A stretch of 64,000 bases of DNA from Actinomycetes bacterium (lineage in GTDB: Bacteria > Actinomycetota > Actinomycetes > Mycobacteriales > Mycobacteriaceae). Shown here piece after piece: positions 54,553-63,871 of this stretch (the first letter of the stretch is position 1; every line of letters begins with the position of its first letter). The position numbers and the translations under genes were made by a program. The DNA lies in NCBI GenBank assembly GCA_023404955.1, contig JAEXZY010000160.1, positions 73,727-137,726 of the forward strand, read 5' to 3'. The notes beneath the pieces are model-generated. The model had not been told where the DNA came from and did not search any database. It saw only the letters and a list, made by a program, of their open reading frames with translations.

Positions 54553-55038
54553 CTAGTCGGCCGCACCTGGAAGCGGATCGGCGGTGTCGTTCTGATCGTC
54601 CGGGGATTTACAGCAGTGCTGCAGCCACAACCCTGCCGCCACCAATGCGAGCGCACACACCGCGGCAACCACGGCGCCACCGGTGTCCTCACCGGCGACC
54701 CGCACGGTGTCCCGGCGCGGCAGCAGGTAACCGAGAACGCCGGCCCACCAGCCCAGCACCAATGCCCCAACCCAGGCCGATGCCTTCGCGATGAGCACCG
54801 ATCGGGCCACCGCGAGCGGATGCAACCGTCCCGCACCCACACCGACCTTGCCCTCGGCGATCCGCCGACGCACGAACTGACCCCAGACCGCGATCGCGAC
54901 GGCGACGGCCAACAGCGAGATCCCGCTCCACGCGGTGATCGGCGGGAACCATCGGTACAGGCCGGTGACCAGCAGATAACCGAGAACTGCGGTCACGGCG
55001 GTGGTGGCTGCCAGATCTCGGACGCGGGTCGGTCCCAT
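54553..55038 (-). CDS. DUF3180 membrane protein (Rv3605c-like)
   Basis: Four-helix membrane protein of 161 residues (helices near 8-28, 36-55, 85-105, 118-138) typical of the DUF3180 family next to folK in actinobacteria. It has HCC near the C-terminus. The ATG shares one base with the folK stop. Function unknown. Confidence 0.85.
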   Translation of the reverse strand: MGPTRVRDLAATTAVTAVLGYLLVTGLYRWFPPITAWSGISLLAVAVAIAVWGQFVRRRIAEGKVGVGAGRLHPLAVARSVLIAKASAWVGALVLGWWAGVLGYLLPRRDTVRVAGEDTGGAVVAAVCALALVAAGLWLQHCCKSPDDQNDTADPLPGAAD

Positions 55039-55541
55039 CAGAGCGCCAGGATCAGATCGGTCCGGCGCACACCCGCGCGCTCCTCGGCGGCCAGGCCGGC
55101 CAACAGGTCGGCGACCGGCGTTCCGGACAGAACCGCGTCCGGGTCGGCGGCCAGCCACGGGACCAGGACGAAGGCCCGTTCGTGGGCGTGGGGATGCGGC
55201 AGCGTCAGATCGCTTTCGCTGCACAGTAATTCGACGCCGTCGTCGTCGTGGCAACAAATGATGTCGACATCGAGGGTACGTGGCCCCCAGTGCACTTCAC
55301 GGACGCGGCGGGCCGCGTCCTCCAAGGTCTGCCCGCGTCGCAACCAGCCATAACCGTCGAGCCCGGGATCCTCGACGATGAGCACTGCGTTGAGGAAGGC
55401 GTCCTGCTCGACCCCGCCCCAGGCGTCGGTCTCGTAGACCGGCGAGACCGTCCGGACGCGCGCACCCAGATCATCGACGACCGATTGCAGGTGGGACAGC
55501 CGGTCACCCAGGTTGGAGCCGATCGACAGCACCGCCCTCAC
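55038..55541 (-). CDS. folK: 6-hydroxymethyl-7,8-dihydropterin pyrophosphokinase
   Basis: Transfers pyrophosphate from ATP to the pterin. The 167-residue protein has LSIGSNLGDRLSHLQ, VSPVYETDAWGG, the signature WGPRTLDVDIICCH and LTLPHPHAHERAFVLVPW. GTG start overlapping folB by four bases. Confidence 0.95.
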   Translation of the reverse strand: MRAVLSIGSNLGDRLSHLQSVVDDLGARVRTVSPVYETDAWGGVEQDAFLNAVLIVEDPGLDGYGWLRRGQTLEDAARRVREVHWGPRTLDVDIICCHDDDGVELLCSESDLTLPHPHAHERAFVLVPWLAADPDAVLSGTPVADLLAGLAAEERAGVRRTDLILAL

Positions 55542-55909
55542 CTGGCACCGCGCCGGGACCGTCGCGCGACCACGGCCACATCGTCGAAGGCCAGCGGGAT
55601 GGGCGCCGACGGTTTGTGCACGACGACCTCGACGGCATGGATCCGTTCGTCGGTCATCACGTCCTCGGCGATCTCGGCCGACACCGTCTCGATCAGGTTG
55701 CGCGGCGGCCCGGCGACGATATCGGCGGCCCGCTGGGCCAACCCGCCGTAGTCGACGGTGTCGGCCAGGTCGTCGCTGGCCGCGGCCGCGGCCAGGTCCA
55801 CCCAGACGGTGATGTCGATGATGAAGTCCTGACCGTCACGGCGCTCGTGATCGAACACGCCGTGGTTGCCGCGCACCTTCAAACCCCGCAGTTCGATACG
55901 GTCAGCCAT
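55538..55909 (-). CDS. folB: Dihydroneopterin aldolase
   Basis: Forms 6-hydroxymethyl-dihydropterin. The 123-residue protein has GLKVRGNHGVFDHERRDGQ, VDYGGLAQ and the active-site region RNLIETVSAEIAEDV; KPSAPIPLAFDDVAV ends the domain. The ATG lies inside the folP end, and the GAGGAGGAG codons of folP serve as its ribosome site. Confidence 0.95.
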   Translation of the reverse strand: MADRIELRGLKVRGNHGVFDHERRDGQDFIIDITVWVDLAAAAASDDLADTVDYGGLAQRAADIVAGPPRNLIETVSAEIAEDVMTDERIHAVEVVVHKPSAPIPLAFDDVAVVARRSRRGAR

Positions 55910-56741
55910 GCTCCTCCTCCTGTGAGCCCGACCACGCGGCGAGTACCTTGAGCGCGTCGACCGAGGCCTGCACATCGTGAACCCGCACGCCCCAGGCGCC
56001 GTACTGGGCGGCCAACACCGACACCACGGCGGTGGCGGTCTCGCGTCCGGCTGGAGGTCGGGCCGTCCCGTCCGGTCCGGCCAACAGCGTGCCGAGGAAA
56101 CGTTTGCGCGACGCGCCCACCAGCACCGGTATCCCGGTGCCGACGAACTCGGGCAGGGCGCGCAGCAGTTGCCAATTGTGTTGTGCGGTCTTGGCGAATC
56201 CGAGTCCCGGATCGATGATGATGTTGGCCGGGTCCACCCCCGCGGACACCGCGGCATCCACGCTGCGCAGCAGTTCCGCACGCACCTCGGCGACGACGTC
56301 GGTGTAGGCGGGCACGTCGTGCGGGTCGTCGGCCCGCACCGACCGCCAGTGCATCAGCATCCAGGGCACCCCGGCCTCGGCCAGCAGGGCGGCCATGTTG
56401 GGATCGGCTCTTCCGCCGGAGACGTCGTTGACGATCTCGGCGCCGTGTTCGAGCGCGGCGCGCGCCACCGCCTCGTGCATGGTGTCGATGCTGACGGTGA
56501 CGCCGGCGGCCGCCAGTTCACGCACGACAGGCACGACACGGGCGGTTTCCACGGCGGGGTCGACCCGGACCGCCCCCGGCCGGGTGGACTCACCGCCGAC
56601 GTCGACGATGCTGGCGCCCGCGGCGACCATGGCGTGGGCGTGCTCGAGAGCGCGGTCCCGATCGACGAACAGGCCGCCGTCGGAGAACGAATCATCGGTG
56701 ACGTTGAGGACACCCATCACCCGCGTGCGCGTGGAGCTCAC
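55902..56741 (-). CDS. folP: Dihydropteroate synthase
   Basis: Condenses the pterin with p-aminobenzoate; the sulfonamide target. The 279-residue TIM barrel has VMGVLNVTDDSFSDGG, DVGGESTRPGA, NDVSGGRADP, DPGLGFAKT and GASRKRFLG. It is FolP1-like. GTG start overlapping folE by four bases. Confidence 0.95.
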   Translation of the reverse strand: MSSTRTRVMGVLNVTDDSFSDGGLFVDRDRALEHAHAMVAAGASIVDVGGESTRPGAVRVDPAVETARVVPVVRELAAAGVTVSIDTMHEAVARAALEHGAEIVNDVSGGRADPNMAALLAEAGVPWMLMHWRSVRADDPHDVPAYTDVVAEVRAELLRSVDAAVSAGVDPANIIIDPGLGFAKTAQHNWQLLRALPEFVGTGIPVLVGASRKRFLGTLLAGPDGTARPPAGRETATAVVSVLAAQYGAWGVRVHDVQASVDALKVLAAWSGSQEEEHG

Positions 56742-57355
56742 CGGCGCAGGATCAGGTCCAGTGCCTCGGCCCGGGACGCCTTGTCGGTCTTGAACTGACC
56801 ACGCACCGCTGATGTCGTCGTCACGGCACCCGGTTTGCGGATACCCCGCATCGCCATGCAGAGGTGCTCGGCCTCCATCACCACGATGACCCCGCGCGGA
56901 TCGAGCTTGCGCATCAGCGCGTCGGCGACCTGTGCGGTCAGTCGTTCCTGCACCTGTGGACGCTTGGCGTACAGGTCGACCAGTCGGGCGATCTTGGACA
57001 GCCCGGTGACGCGACCGTCCCGGCCGGGGATGTAACCGACATGGGCGACCCCGTGGAAGGACACCAGGTGGTGTTCACAGGTCGAATACATCGGGATCTG
57101 CTTGACCAGCACCAACTCGTCGTGCTGTTCGTCGAAGGTGGTGTTGAGCACCGCGTCGGGATCGGTATAGAGCCCCGCGAATATCTCCTTGTACGCCCTG
57201 GCCACCCGTGCGGGGGTGTCGATCAGACCGTGCCGGTCGGGGTCCTCGCCGACGGCGAGCAGGAGTTCCCGCACCGCCGCTTCCGCACGCGGCTGATCGA
57301 ACTCCGCTTGGACGAACCCGCTCGTGCTCTCGCCATTCTTGCCCGACGTCGTCAT
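56738..57355 (-). CDS. folE: GTP cyclohydrolase I
   Basis: First step of folate synthesis. The 205-residue protein has the zinc Cys and His in YSTCEHHLVSFHG, GLSKIARLVDLYAKRPQVQE and the late Cys in EAEHLCMAMRGIRKPG. The ATG has GGAG seven bases upstream and follows ftsH by 17 bases. Start of folE-folP-folB-folK. Confidence 0.95.
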   Translation of the reverse strand: MTTSGKNGESTSGFVQAEFDQPRAEAAVRELLLAVGEDPDRHGLIDTPARVARAYKEIFAGLYTDPDAVLNTTFDEQHDELVLVKQIPMYSTCEHHLVSFHGVAHVGYIPGRDGRVTGLSKIARLVDLYAKRPQVQERLTAQVADALMRKLDPRGVIVVMEAEHLCMAMRGIRKPGAVTTTSAVRGQFKTDKASRAEALDLILRR

Positions 57356-57372
57356 CGACGCTCCGTTTCTGG

Positions 57373-59721
57373 TCAGCCTCGTGGAGGTGGCGGATTCTCC
57401 GGCGGGGGGCCGTACTGGCCCGGCGGCGAACCGTATCGAGGGCCACCGTACTGCCCGTGCTGCGGATCGGGTTGCCCCGGCTGCGGCGGACCGTACTGCT
57501 GCTGTGGCGGGGGGCCGTACTGCTGCGGCGGCGGACCGTAGTGCGGGGGCGGGGTGCCCTCGCGCGGCGGCCAGCCCGGTGCGTGCCAGCCTGCGGGGGC
57601 GCCGTAGTCCGGTTGGGCGTGACCGTTGGGGGCGGCATGCCCACCGTGGGAGCCGTTGGATCCATTGACGCCCGATCCGTTGGCACCGGATCCGTTGGCA
57701 CCATTGTTGCCACCGTCGGCGGGCCTGTTGGCTTCCGCCGCGCGGCTGGCCTCCAGGATCGCGGCCTTGTAGGCGGGCTCCTTCACCGGCGGCGGCCACG
57801 GCTCACCACGTTCGATCGCGATCTCACCCGGGGTCTTGATCGGCGGCTTGTCCGAGGGCACCCGGCCACCGAAATCGTCGAAGATGGTCAGCCGCGGGCG
57901 CTTCTTGACCTGGTCGAAGATCGCCTCCAGCTCGACTCGGTGCAGGGTTTCCTTCTCCAGCAGCTCCCCGGCCAGGATGTCGAGGACATCGCGGTACTCG
58001 GTGAGGATCTCCCACGCCTCGGTGTGCGCCGCCTCGATGAGCTTGCGCACCTCTTCGTCGATCTCGCGGGCGACCTCGTGACCGAAATCGGACTGGGTGC
58101 CCATCGATCGGCCGAGGAACGGATCGCCGTGCTCACTGCCGTAACGGACCGCGCCGAGCTTGGCACTCATGCCGTATTCGGTGACCATCGCGCGGGCGAT
58201 CTTGGTGGCCTGCTCGATATCGGAGACCGCACCGGTGGTGGGCTCGCGGAACACGAGCTCCTCGGCGGCGCGACCGCCCATCGCGAACACCAGTCGGGCG
58301 ATCATCTCCGAGCGGGTCATCAGACCCTTGTCGTCCTCGGGCACCGCCACGGCGTGGCCGCCGGTACGGCCGCGGGCCAGGATGGTGACCTTGTAGATCG
58401 GCTCGATATCGGGCATCGCCCAGGCCGCCAGCGTGTGGCCGCCCTCGTGGTATGCGGTGATCTTCTTTTCGTGCTCGCTGATGATGCGGCTCTTGCGGCG
58501 CGGTCCGCCGACGACGCGGTCGACGGCCTCTTCGAGGGCGGCGCCGGTGATGACGGTCCCGTTCTCGCGGGCGGTCAGCAGCGCTGCCTCGTTGATCACG
58601 TTGGCCAGGTCGGCGCCGGACATACCGACGGTGCGCTTGGCCAGCCCGTCCAGATCCGCGTCGGGCGCGATCGGCTTGCCCGCAGAGTGCACCTTGAGGA
58701 CCGCGCGGCGGCCGGCGAGGTCCGGGTTCGAGACCGGGATCTGGCGGTCGAAGCGGCCGGGGCGCAGCAGCGCGGGATCCAGGATGTCGGGGCGGTTGGT
58801 CGCGGCGATCAGGATGACACCCTGGCGATCGCCGAAGCCGTCCATCTCGACGAGCAGCTGGTTCAGCGTCTGCTCGCGTTCGTCATGGCCACCGCCGAGC
58901 CCGGCGCCGCGTTGACGACCGACGGCATCGATCTCGTCGACGAAGATGATGCAGGGGCTGTTCTGCTTGGCCTGCTCGAACAGGTCACGCACACGCGAGG
59001 CGCCGACACCGACGAACATCTCGACGAAGTCCGAACCCGAGATGGTGAAGAAGGGCACCCCGGCCTCACCGGCGACGGCGCGTGCCAACAGGGTTTTGCC
59101 GGTGCCGGGCGGGCCGAACAGCAGCACACCGCGCGGGATCTTCGCGCCGAGTGCCTGGTACCGGCTCGGGTTCTGCAGGAAGTCCTTGATCTCGTAGAGC
59201 TCCTCGACGGCCTCGTCGGCGCCGGCCACATCCGCGAACGTGGTCTTGGGCATGTCCTTGGAGAGCTGCTTGGCCTTGGACTTGCCGAAACCGAAGCCCA
59301 TCCGGCCGCCGGACTGCATCCGGGAAAACATGACGAACAGCGCGACCAGCAGCAGCAGCGGGAGCATGTAGATGAGCAGGGTGCCCAGCACGCTGCCCTG
59401 GTTGACGACCGTGTTGATCTTGGCGTTCTTGGCGCTGAGGTCGTCGAAGAGCTGCACACCCACGCCGGTGGGGTACTTGGTGAGGATCTTGTCGCTGTTC
59501 TCCGTGTCACCGTTGCCGGACTTCAGGTCCAGGCGTAGCTGCTGCTCGCGATCATCGATCTGGGCACTGTTGACGGTGCCCGCCTCGATCTGGGCCATCG
59601 CCACCGAGGTGTCCACCGGCTTGTAGCCGCGGGTGTCATCACTGAAGTAGAAGAAGGACCAACCAAGCAGCAGCACCACGGCGATCGCCGTGAGCGTGCG
59701 AACGACATTCTTACGGTTCAT
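57373..59721 (-). CDS. ftsH: ATP-dependent zinc metalloprotease FtsH
   Basis: Membrane-anchored AAA+ protease. In 782 residues: helix at about 9-25, an external domain, second helix near 110-130, Walker A FGPPGTGKTLLARA near residue 205, SRH region and the zinc site AYHEGGHTLAAW near residue 425. The C-terminus adds about 150 residues: an Asn/Gly-rich stretch and a PPPQQYGPP-type repeat tail. The tail is probably disordered. Confidence 0.97.
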   Translation of the reverse strand: MNRKNVVRTLTAIAVVLLLGWSFFYFSDDTRGYKPVDTSVAMAQIEAGTVNSAQIDDREQQLRLDLKSGNGDTENSDKILTKYPTGVGVQLFDDLSAKNAKINTVVNQGSVLGTLLIYMLPLLLLVALFVMFSRMQSGGRMGFGFGKSKAKQLSKDMPKTTFADVAGADEAVEELYEIKDFLQNPSRYQALGAKIPRGVLLFGPPGTGKTLLARAVAGEAGVPFFTISGSDFVEMFVGVGASRVRDLFEQAKQNSPCIIFVDEIDAVGRQRGAGLGGGHDEREQTLNQLLVEMDGFGDRQGVILIAATNRPDILDPALLRPGRFDRQIPVSNPDLAGRRAVLKVHSAGKPIAPDADLDGLAKRTVGMSGADLANVINEAALLTARENGTVITGAALEEAVDRVVGGPRRKSRIISEHEKKITAYHEGGHTLAAWAMPDIEPIYKVTILARGRTGGHAVAVPEDDKGLMTRSEMIARLVFAMGGRAAEELVFREPTTGAVSDIEQATKIARAMVTEYGMSAKLGAVRYGSEHGDPFLGRSMGTQSDFGHEVAREIDEEVRKLIEAAHTEAWEILTEYRDVLDILAGELLEKETLHRVELEAIFDQVKKRPRLTIFDDFGGRVPSDKPPIKTPGEIAIERGEPWPPPVKEPAYKAAILEASRAAEANRPADGGNNGANGSGANGSGVNGSNGSHGGHAAPNGHAQPDYGAPAGWHAPGWPPREGTPPPHYGPPPQQYGPPPQQQYGPPQPGQPDPQHGQYGGPRYGSPPGQYGPPPENPPPPRG

Positions 59722-59885
59722 ACGTCAGTTCGGTTCATCGATATCTGCGGCCGCGCGGGTGCGCCGACCGACCCGGTCCTTCCGATATACGCAGTTGGAA
59801 AACTAAAGGCTACCGCTTGAACAACGATCGGAAGTTCCCGGCCGGGATGCTCGTCAGGGCCGGGTACGTGTGCTTGGCTGAGACG

Positions 59886-60821
59886 ATGCTCACACCAACC
59901 GAACGGTTAGTCGATACCAACGGCGTGACGCTTCGCGTGACGGAGGCAGGTGAGCGCGGCAACCCGGTGGTGGTGCTGGCTCACGGCTTCCCCGAGCTCG
60001 CGCATTCCTGGCGCCACCAGATCCCTGAGCTGGCCGCCGCCGGCTACCACGTTTTGGCCCCGGACCAGCGCGGATACGGTGGCTCGTCGCGGCCGGAGGC
60101 GATCGAGGACTACGACATCATCGAGCTGACCAACGATATCGCCGGATTACTCGACGATGTGGGCGCCGAGCGCGCGGTACTGATCGGCCACGACTGGGGT
60201 TCCCCTGTGGTGACCAACTTCCCGCTGTTCCATCCCGAGCGGGTCCGCGCGCTCGCCGCGCTGAGCGTGCCGCCGATCCCGCGGGCATCAGCCCCGCCCA
60301 CCCAGATCTGGCGCGGCATCTTCGGCGACAACTTCTTCTACATCCTGTACTTCCAAGAGCCCGGCGTCGCCGATGCCGCACTGGGCGCCGATCCGCGGGC
60401 CTCGCTGCAGCGCATGGTCGCCCTGGAGGGCTTCACCGGCCCGGTCGACGAGATGGCCGACAATCCGCTCCCCCCGCTGCCCGAGTGGATGAGTGCCGAG
60501 GAGTTCGAAGAGTACGCCCGGGCTTTCGAGGCGACCGGCTTCACCGGCCCGCTGAACTGGTACCGCAACTTCGACCGCAACTGGGAGCTCACCGACCCGG
60601 CAGCCGGCCGGGTGGTCACCACCACCATCACCGCACCCGTGCTGTTCCTGGCCGGCAGCGCCGACCCGGTGTTGAGCTTCACCCCGCGCGACCATGTCCG
60701 GGAGGTGGCCACCGGCGAGTACTACGAGGTTCTGCTCGAGGGCGCCGGCCACTGGTTGCAGCAAGAGCGCCCGACCGAGGTCAACGCGGTGCTGCTGGAG
60801 TTCCTCGGGGGGCTCGCGTGA
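59886..60821 (+). CDS. ephA: Epoxide hydrolase EphA
   Basis: Alpha/beta hydrolase of 311 residues that opens epoxides with an Asp nucleophile (GHDWGSPVV). It has the HGFPE oxyanion motif, a cap domain with a Tyr-containing FFYILYFQEPGVAD, acid in GSADPVLSF and His in GAGHWLQQERP. It closely follows M. tuberculosis EphA (Rv3617). The ATG at 59886 gives an N-terminus (TPTERLVDTNGV) like that of EphA; an upstream TTG also opens the frame. Confidence 0.92.
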   Translation: MLTPTERLVDTNGVTLRVTEAGERGNPVVVLAHGFPELAHSWRHQIPELAAAGYHVLAPDQRGYGGSSRPEAIEDYDIIELTNDIAGLLDDVGAERAVLIGHDWGSPVVTNFPLFHPERVRALAALSVPPIPRASAPPTQIWRGIFGDNFFYILYFQEPGVADAALGADPRASLQRMVALEGFTGPVDEMADNPLPPLPEWMSAEEFEEYARAFEATGFTGPLNWYRNFDRNWELTDPAAGRVVTTTITAPVLFLAGSADPVLSFTPRDHVREVATGEYYEVLLEGAGHWLQQERPTEVNAVLLEFLGGLA

Positions 60822-62011
60822 GCGCGCCGCTGAACTTCGGGGTGTTCATCACCCCGTTCCATCCGCCCGGCCAGTCCCCCACCCTGGCTCTGCAGTACGA
60901 CATGGACCGGGTCGAGGAGCTGGACCGGTTGGGGTATGACGAGGCCTGGTTCGGTGAACACCATTCCGGCGGTTACGAACTGATCTCCTGTCCCGAGGTG
61001 TTCATCGCGGCCGCCGCCGAGCGCACCCGCCACATCCGGCTCGGCACCGGCGTGGTGTCACTGCCCTATCACCATCCGTTGATGGTGGCCGACCGCTGGG
61101 TGCTGCTGGACCATCTGACCCGCGGCCGGGTGATGTTCGGGACCGGCCCCGGCGCGCTCCCCTCGGACGCCTACATGATGGGCATCGATCCGGTCGACCA
61201 GCGCCGGATGATGCAGGAGTCCCTCGAGGCGATCCTGGCGCTCTTCCGCGCGGCGCCCGATGAGCGCGTCGATCGCCAGACAGATTGGTTCACGCTGCGC
61301 GATGCCGCGCTCCAAGTTCGGCCCTACACCTGGCCTTATCCCGAAATATCTACCGCGGCAATGGTTTCCCCGTCCGGTCCGCGACTGGCCGGCCAGCTGG
61401 GAACCTCTCTGTTGTCGCTGTCGATGTCAGTACCCGGCGGCGCGGCTGCGGTCGAGACGACCTGGGATATCGTCACCGACCAGGCCCAGCGGTCCGGCCG
61501 CGACGCCCCCGACCGCAAGGATTGGCGGGTGCTGGGCATCGTGCACGTCGCCGACACCAAGGAACAGGCCATCGAGGACTGCACCTACGGGCTGCAGGAC
61601 TTCGCGAACTATTTCGGTGCGGCGGGTTTCGTCCCGCTGTCCAATGCGACCGACGGCGACGCCGATGATGCCCGCGCATTCGCCGAAGACTATGCGGCCA
61701 AGGGTAATTGCTGCATCGGCACCACCGACGAGGCCATCACCTACATCCAGGACCTGCTGGATCGCTCGGGCGGATTCGGCACCTTCCTGATGCTGGGACA
61801 CGACTGGGCCTCGCCGGCGGCGACCTACCACTCCTACGAGCTGTTCGCCAGGGAGGTCATCCCGCATTTCAAGGGTCAGCTGACCGCTCCGCACGCCTCC
61901 CACGAATGGGCGAAGGGTATGCGAAATCAGTTGCTCGGCCGCGCGGGACAGGCGATCGTCAACGCGATCACCGAGGCCACCGACGACTCCGCCGCCAAGG
62001 CGACGAGCTGA
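60818..62011 (+). CDS. Luciferase-like monooxygenase (Rv3618-like)
   Basis: Flavin-dependent TIM-barrel oxygenase of 397 residues, bacterial luciferase group. It has NFGVFITPFHPPGQSP, YDEAWFGEHHSGGYE, RLGTGVVSLPYHHPLMVADR and RVMFGTGPGALPSDA. Cofactor FMN is more likely than F420 from the pattern, but this is uncertain. GTG start overlaps ephA by four bases. Substrate unknown. Confidence 0.88.
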   Translation: MSAPLNFGVFITPFHPPGQSPTLALQYDMDRVEELDRLGYDEAWFGEHHSGGYELISCPEVFIAAAAERTRHIRLGTGVVSLPYHHPLMVADRWVLLDHLTRGRVMFGTGPGALPSDAYMMGIDPVDQRRMMQESLEAILALFRAAPDERVDRQTDWFTLRDAALQVRPYTWPYPEISTAAMVSPSGPRLAGQLGTSLLSLSMSVPGGAAAVETTWDIVTDQAQRSGRDAPDRKDWRVLGIVHVADTKEQAIEDCTYGLQDFANYFGAAGFVPLSNATDGDADDARAFAEDYAAKGNCCIGTTDEAITYIQDLLDRSGGFGTFLMLGHDWASPAATYHSYELFAREVIPHFKGQLTAPHASHEWAKGMRNQLLGRAGQAIVNAITEATDDSAAKATS

Positions 62012-63027
62012 TGCGTGCTGCCGTTCTCCGCGATGGCGCGATGGTCGTCCGCGACGACGTCCCCGAACCCATCCCCGGCCCTGGTCAGGTGCTGGTGGCG
62101 GTCAAGGCCTGCGGGATCTGCGGGTCGGACCTGCATTTCGCCTCCCATGGCGACGAGATGTTGGCGGCCGGCGCGCAGATGGAGGGCATGCCCGACACGT
62201 TGGCAGGCATCGATCTGGCCGCCGATATCTACATGGGCCACGAGTTCAGCGCCGAGGTGCTGGACGCGGGCCCTGGGACCGACGCACCCGCCGCCGGCAC
62301 GATCGTCACATCGGTGCCGGTACTGGTGTCACCTTCCGGTCTGGAAATGATCGTCTACAGCAACTCCACCGTCGGCGGTTACGCCGAACGGATGCTCCTG
62401 TCGGCACCGCTGCTGCTGCCGGTTCCCAACGGTCTGGACCCACGGCACGCCGCACTGACCGAACCGATGGCCGTCGGTCTGCACGCGGTGAACACCTCGC
62501 AGGTCCAACGCGGGGAGACCGCGCTGGTGATCGGGTGCGGTCCGATCGGGATCGCGATCATCGCCGCGCTGCGCTACCGCGGCGTGGAAACCATTGTGGC
62601 GTCTGACTTCTCACCCACCCGACGCGAGTTGGCCGCACGGATGGGTGCGCACGTGACGGTCGATCCGAGCCAGGGTTCACCGTTTCACCGCAGCGCGCCG
62701 GCAGTGGTGTTCGAAGCGGTGGGCGCCCCGGGGATCCTCGACGATGTCATGCGCAGGGCGCCGGCCGGCGCCCGCGTGGTGATCGCCGGGGTCTGCATGC
62801 AACCCGATACGGTCCACCCGTTCTTTGCCAGCGCCAAACAGCTCAGCCTGCATTTCGTGTTCGGCTATGACCCGGCAGAGTTCGCCGAGTCGCTGCGGGC
62901 CATCGCCGAGGGGGATATCGACGTGGCCCCGATGATCACCGGCGAGGTCGGACTGGACGGTGTGGCGGGGGCTTTCGCCGATCTGTCCGATCCCGAGCGG
63001 CATTGCAAGATCCTCGTCACGCCGTGA
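62011..63027 (+). CDS. Zinc-binding alcohol dehydrogenase family protein
   Basis: Medium-chain dehydrogenase of 338 residues. Catalytic zinc ligands are Cys in CGICGSDLH and His/Glu in MGHEFSAEV; the cofactor fold is VIGCGPIGIAIIAAL. The four-cysteine structural-zinc loop is missing (VLVSPSGLEMIVYSNS occupies the place). Its ATG shares a base with the luciferase-like gene stop. It could oxidise a product of that pathway. Confidence 0.85.
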   Translation: MRAAVLRDGAMVVRDDVPEPIPGPGQVLVAVKACGICGSDLHFASHGDEMLAAGAQMEGMPDTLAGIDLAADIYMGHEFSAEVLDAGPGTDAPAAGTIVTSVPVLVSPSGLEMIVYSNSTVGGYAERMLLSAPLLLPVPNGLDPRHAALTEPMAVGLHAVNTSQVQRGETALVIGCGPIGIAIIAALRYRGVETIVASDFSPTRRELAARMGAHVTVDPSQGSPFHRSAPAVVFEAVGAPGILDDVMRRAPAGARVVIAGVCMQPDTVHPFFASAKQLSLHFVFGYDPAEFAESLRAIAEGDIDVAPMITGEVGLDGVAGAFADLSDPERHCKILVTP

Positions 63028-63032
63028 ACGGT

Positions 63033-63038
63033 TAGGGT
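63033..63038 (+). promoter_or_regulatory. -10 element, leaderless SIMPL-gene promoter
   Basis: TAGGGT is 6 bases before the ATG at 63045. Confidence 0.5.
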
Positions 63039-63044
63039 GCGAAC

Positions 63045-63785
63045 ATGACCTTCGCGCAACGATTGCCGGTCCGTGTCAGCCTTGCAGCCCTCGCCGGCGC
63101 TCTCGCCATCGGGATGACCGCCTGTGATTCGAACTCCGGTCCGGTCGCGACGGGTCAGCCCGCCGCAGCGACGGGTCGACAGGTCACCGTGGTGGGCTCC
63201 GGCGAGGTGCAGGGCACCCCAGACACGTTGACCGTGTCGGCGGCGATGGAGGCTATCGCGCCCGACGTCTCCGGCGCACTGAACCAGACCAGTCAGCGCC
63301 AGCGAGCCGTGATCGACGCGTTGACCGGGGCCGGCATCGAGGAACGCGATATCAGCACCAGCCAGGTGTCGCTGCAGCCGCAGTACAACAATGACGGAAG
63401 CCGTATCGACTCCTACCGCGCGAGCAACGGGGTGGACGTGAAGATCCGCGACGCGGGCCGGGCCTCCGATATTTTGGCGCTGATAGTCGACACCGGCGGC
63501 GATGCGACACGGATCAACTCCGTGAGCTACTCGATTGCCGACGACTCCCAGTTGGTGCGCGACGCGCGAGCCCGCGCCTTCGAGGACGCCAAGGCCCGCG
63601 CCCAGCAATACGCCGAATTGTCGGGCCTGAACCTGGGCGACGTGGTGTCGATCTCGGAGGCCTCCGGGTCGACTCCCCCGCCACCGATGCCAATGCCGCG
63701 CGGTGCGATGGCCGAGGCTGTCCCGCTGTCACCGGGACAGCAGACCGTCGGATTCACCGTGACCGCGGTGTGGGAACTGAGCTGA
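63045..63785 (+). CDS. SIMPL-domain (DUF541) lipoprotein
   Basis: Exported protein of 246 residues, lipobox MTAC at residues 24-27. The SIMPL domain is present from residue 45: GSGEVQGTPDTLTVSAAMEA, ERDISTSQVSLQPQY, then DARARAFEDAKARAQQYAELSGL. A Pro/Met-rich insertion (PPPPMPMPRGAM) precedes the last strand. Function in mycobacteria is unknown. The gene has its own leaderless-type promoter. Confidence 0.88.
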   Translation: MTFAQRLPVRVSLAALAGALAIGMTACDSNSGPVATGQPAAATGRQVTVVGSGEVQGTPDTLTVSAAMEAIAPDVSGALNQTSQRQRAVIDALTGAGIEERDISTSQVSLQPQYNNDGSRIDSYRASNGVDVKIRDAGRASDILALIVDTGGDATRINSVSYSIADDSQLVRDARARAFEDAKARAQQYAELSGLNLGDVVSISEASGSTPPPPMPMPRGAMAEAVPLSPGQQTVGFTVTAVWELS

Positions 63786-63871
63786 CCCCAGCCGTCTGAC
63801 GGCGAGGCCAACTCAACCCCTGGCGGCGCCTAGTTCTCCGTTCAGTTATCAAGGTGCGCAGCAGCTTTGGG

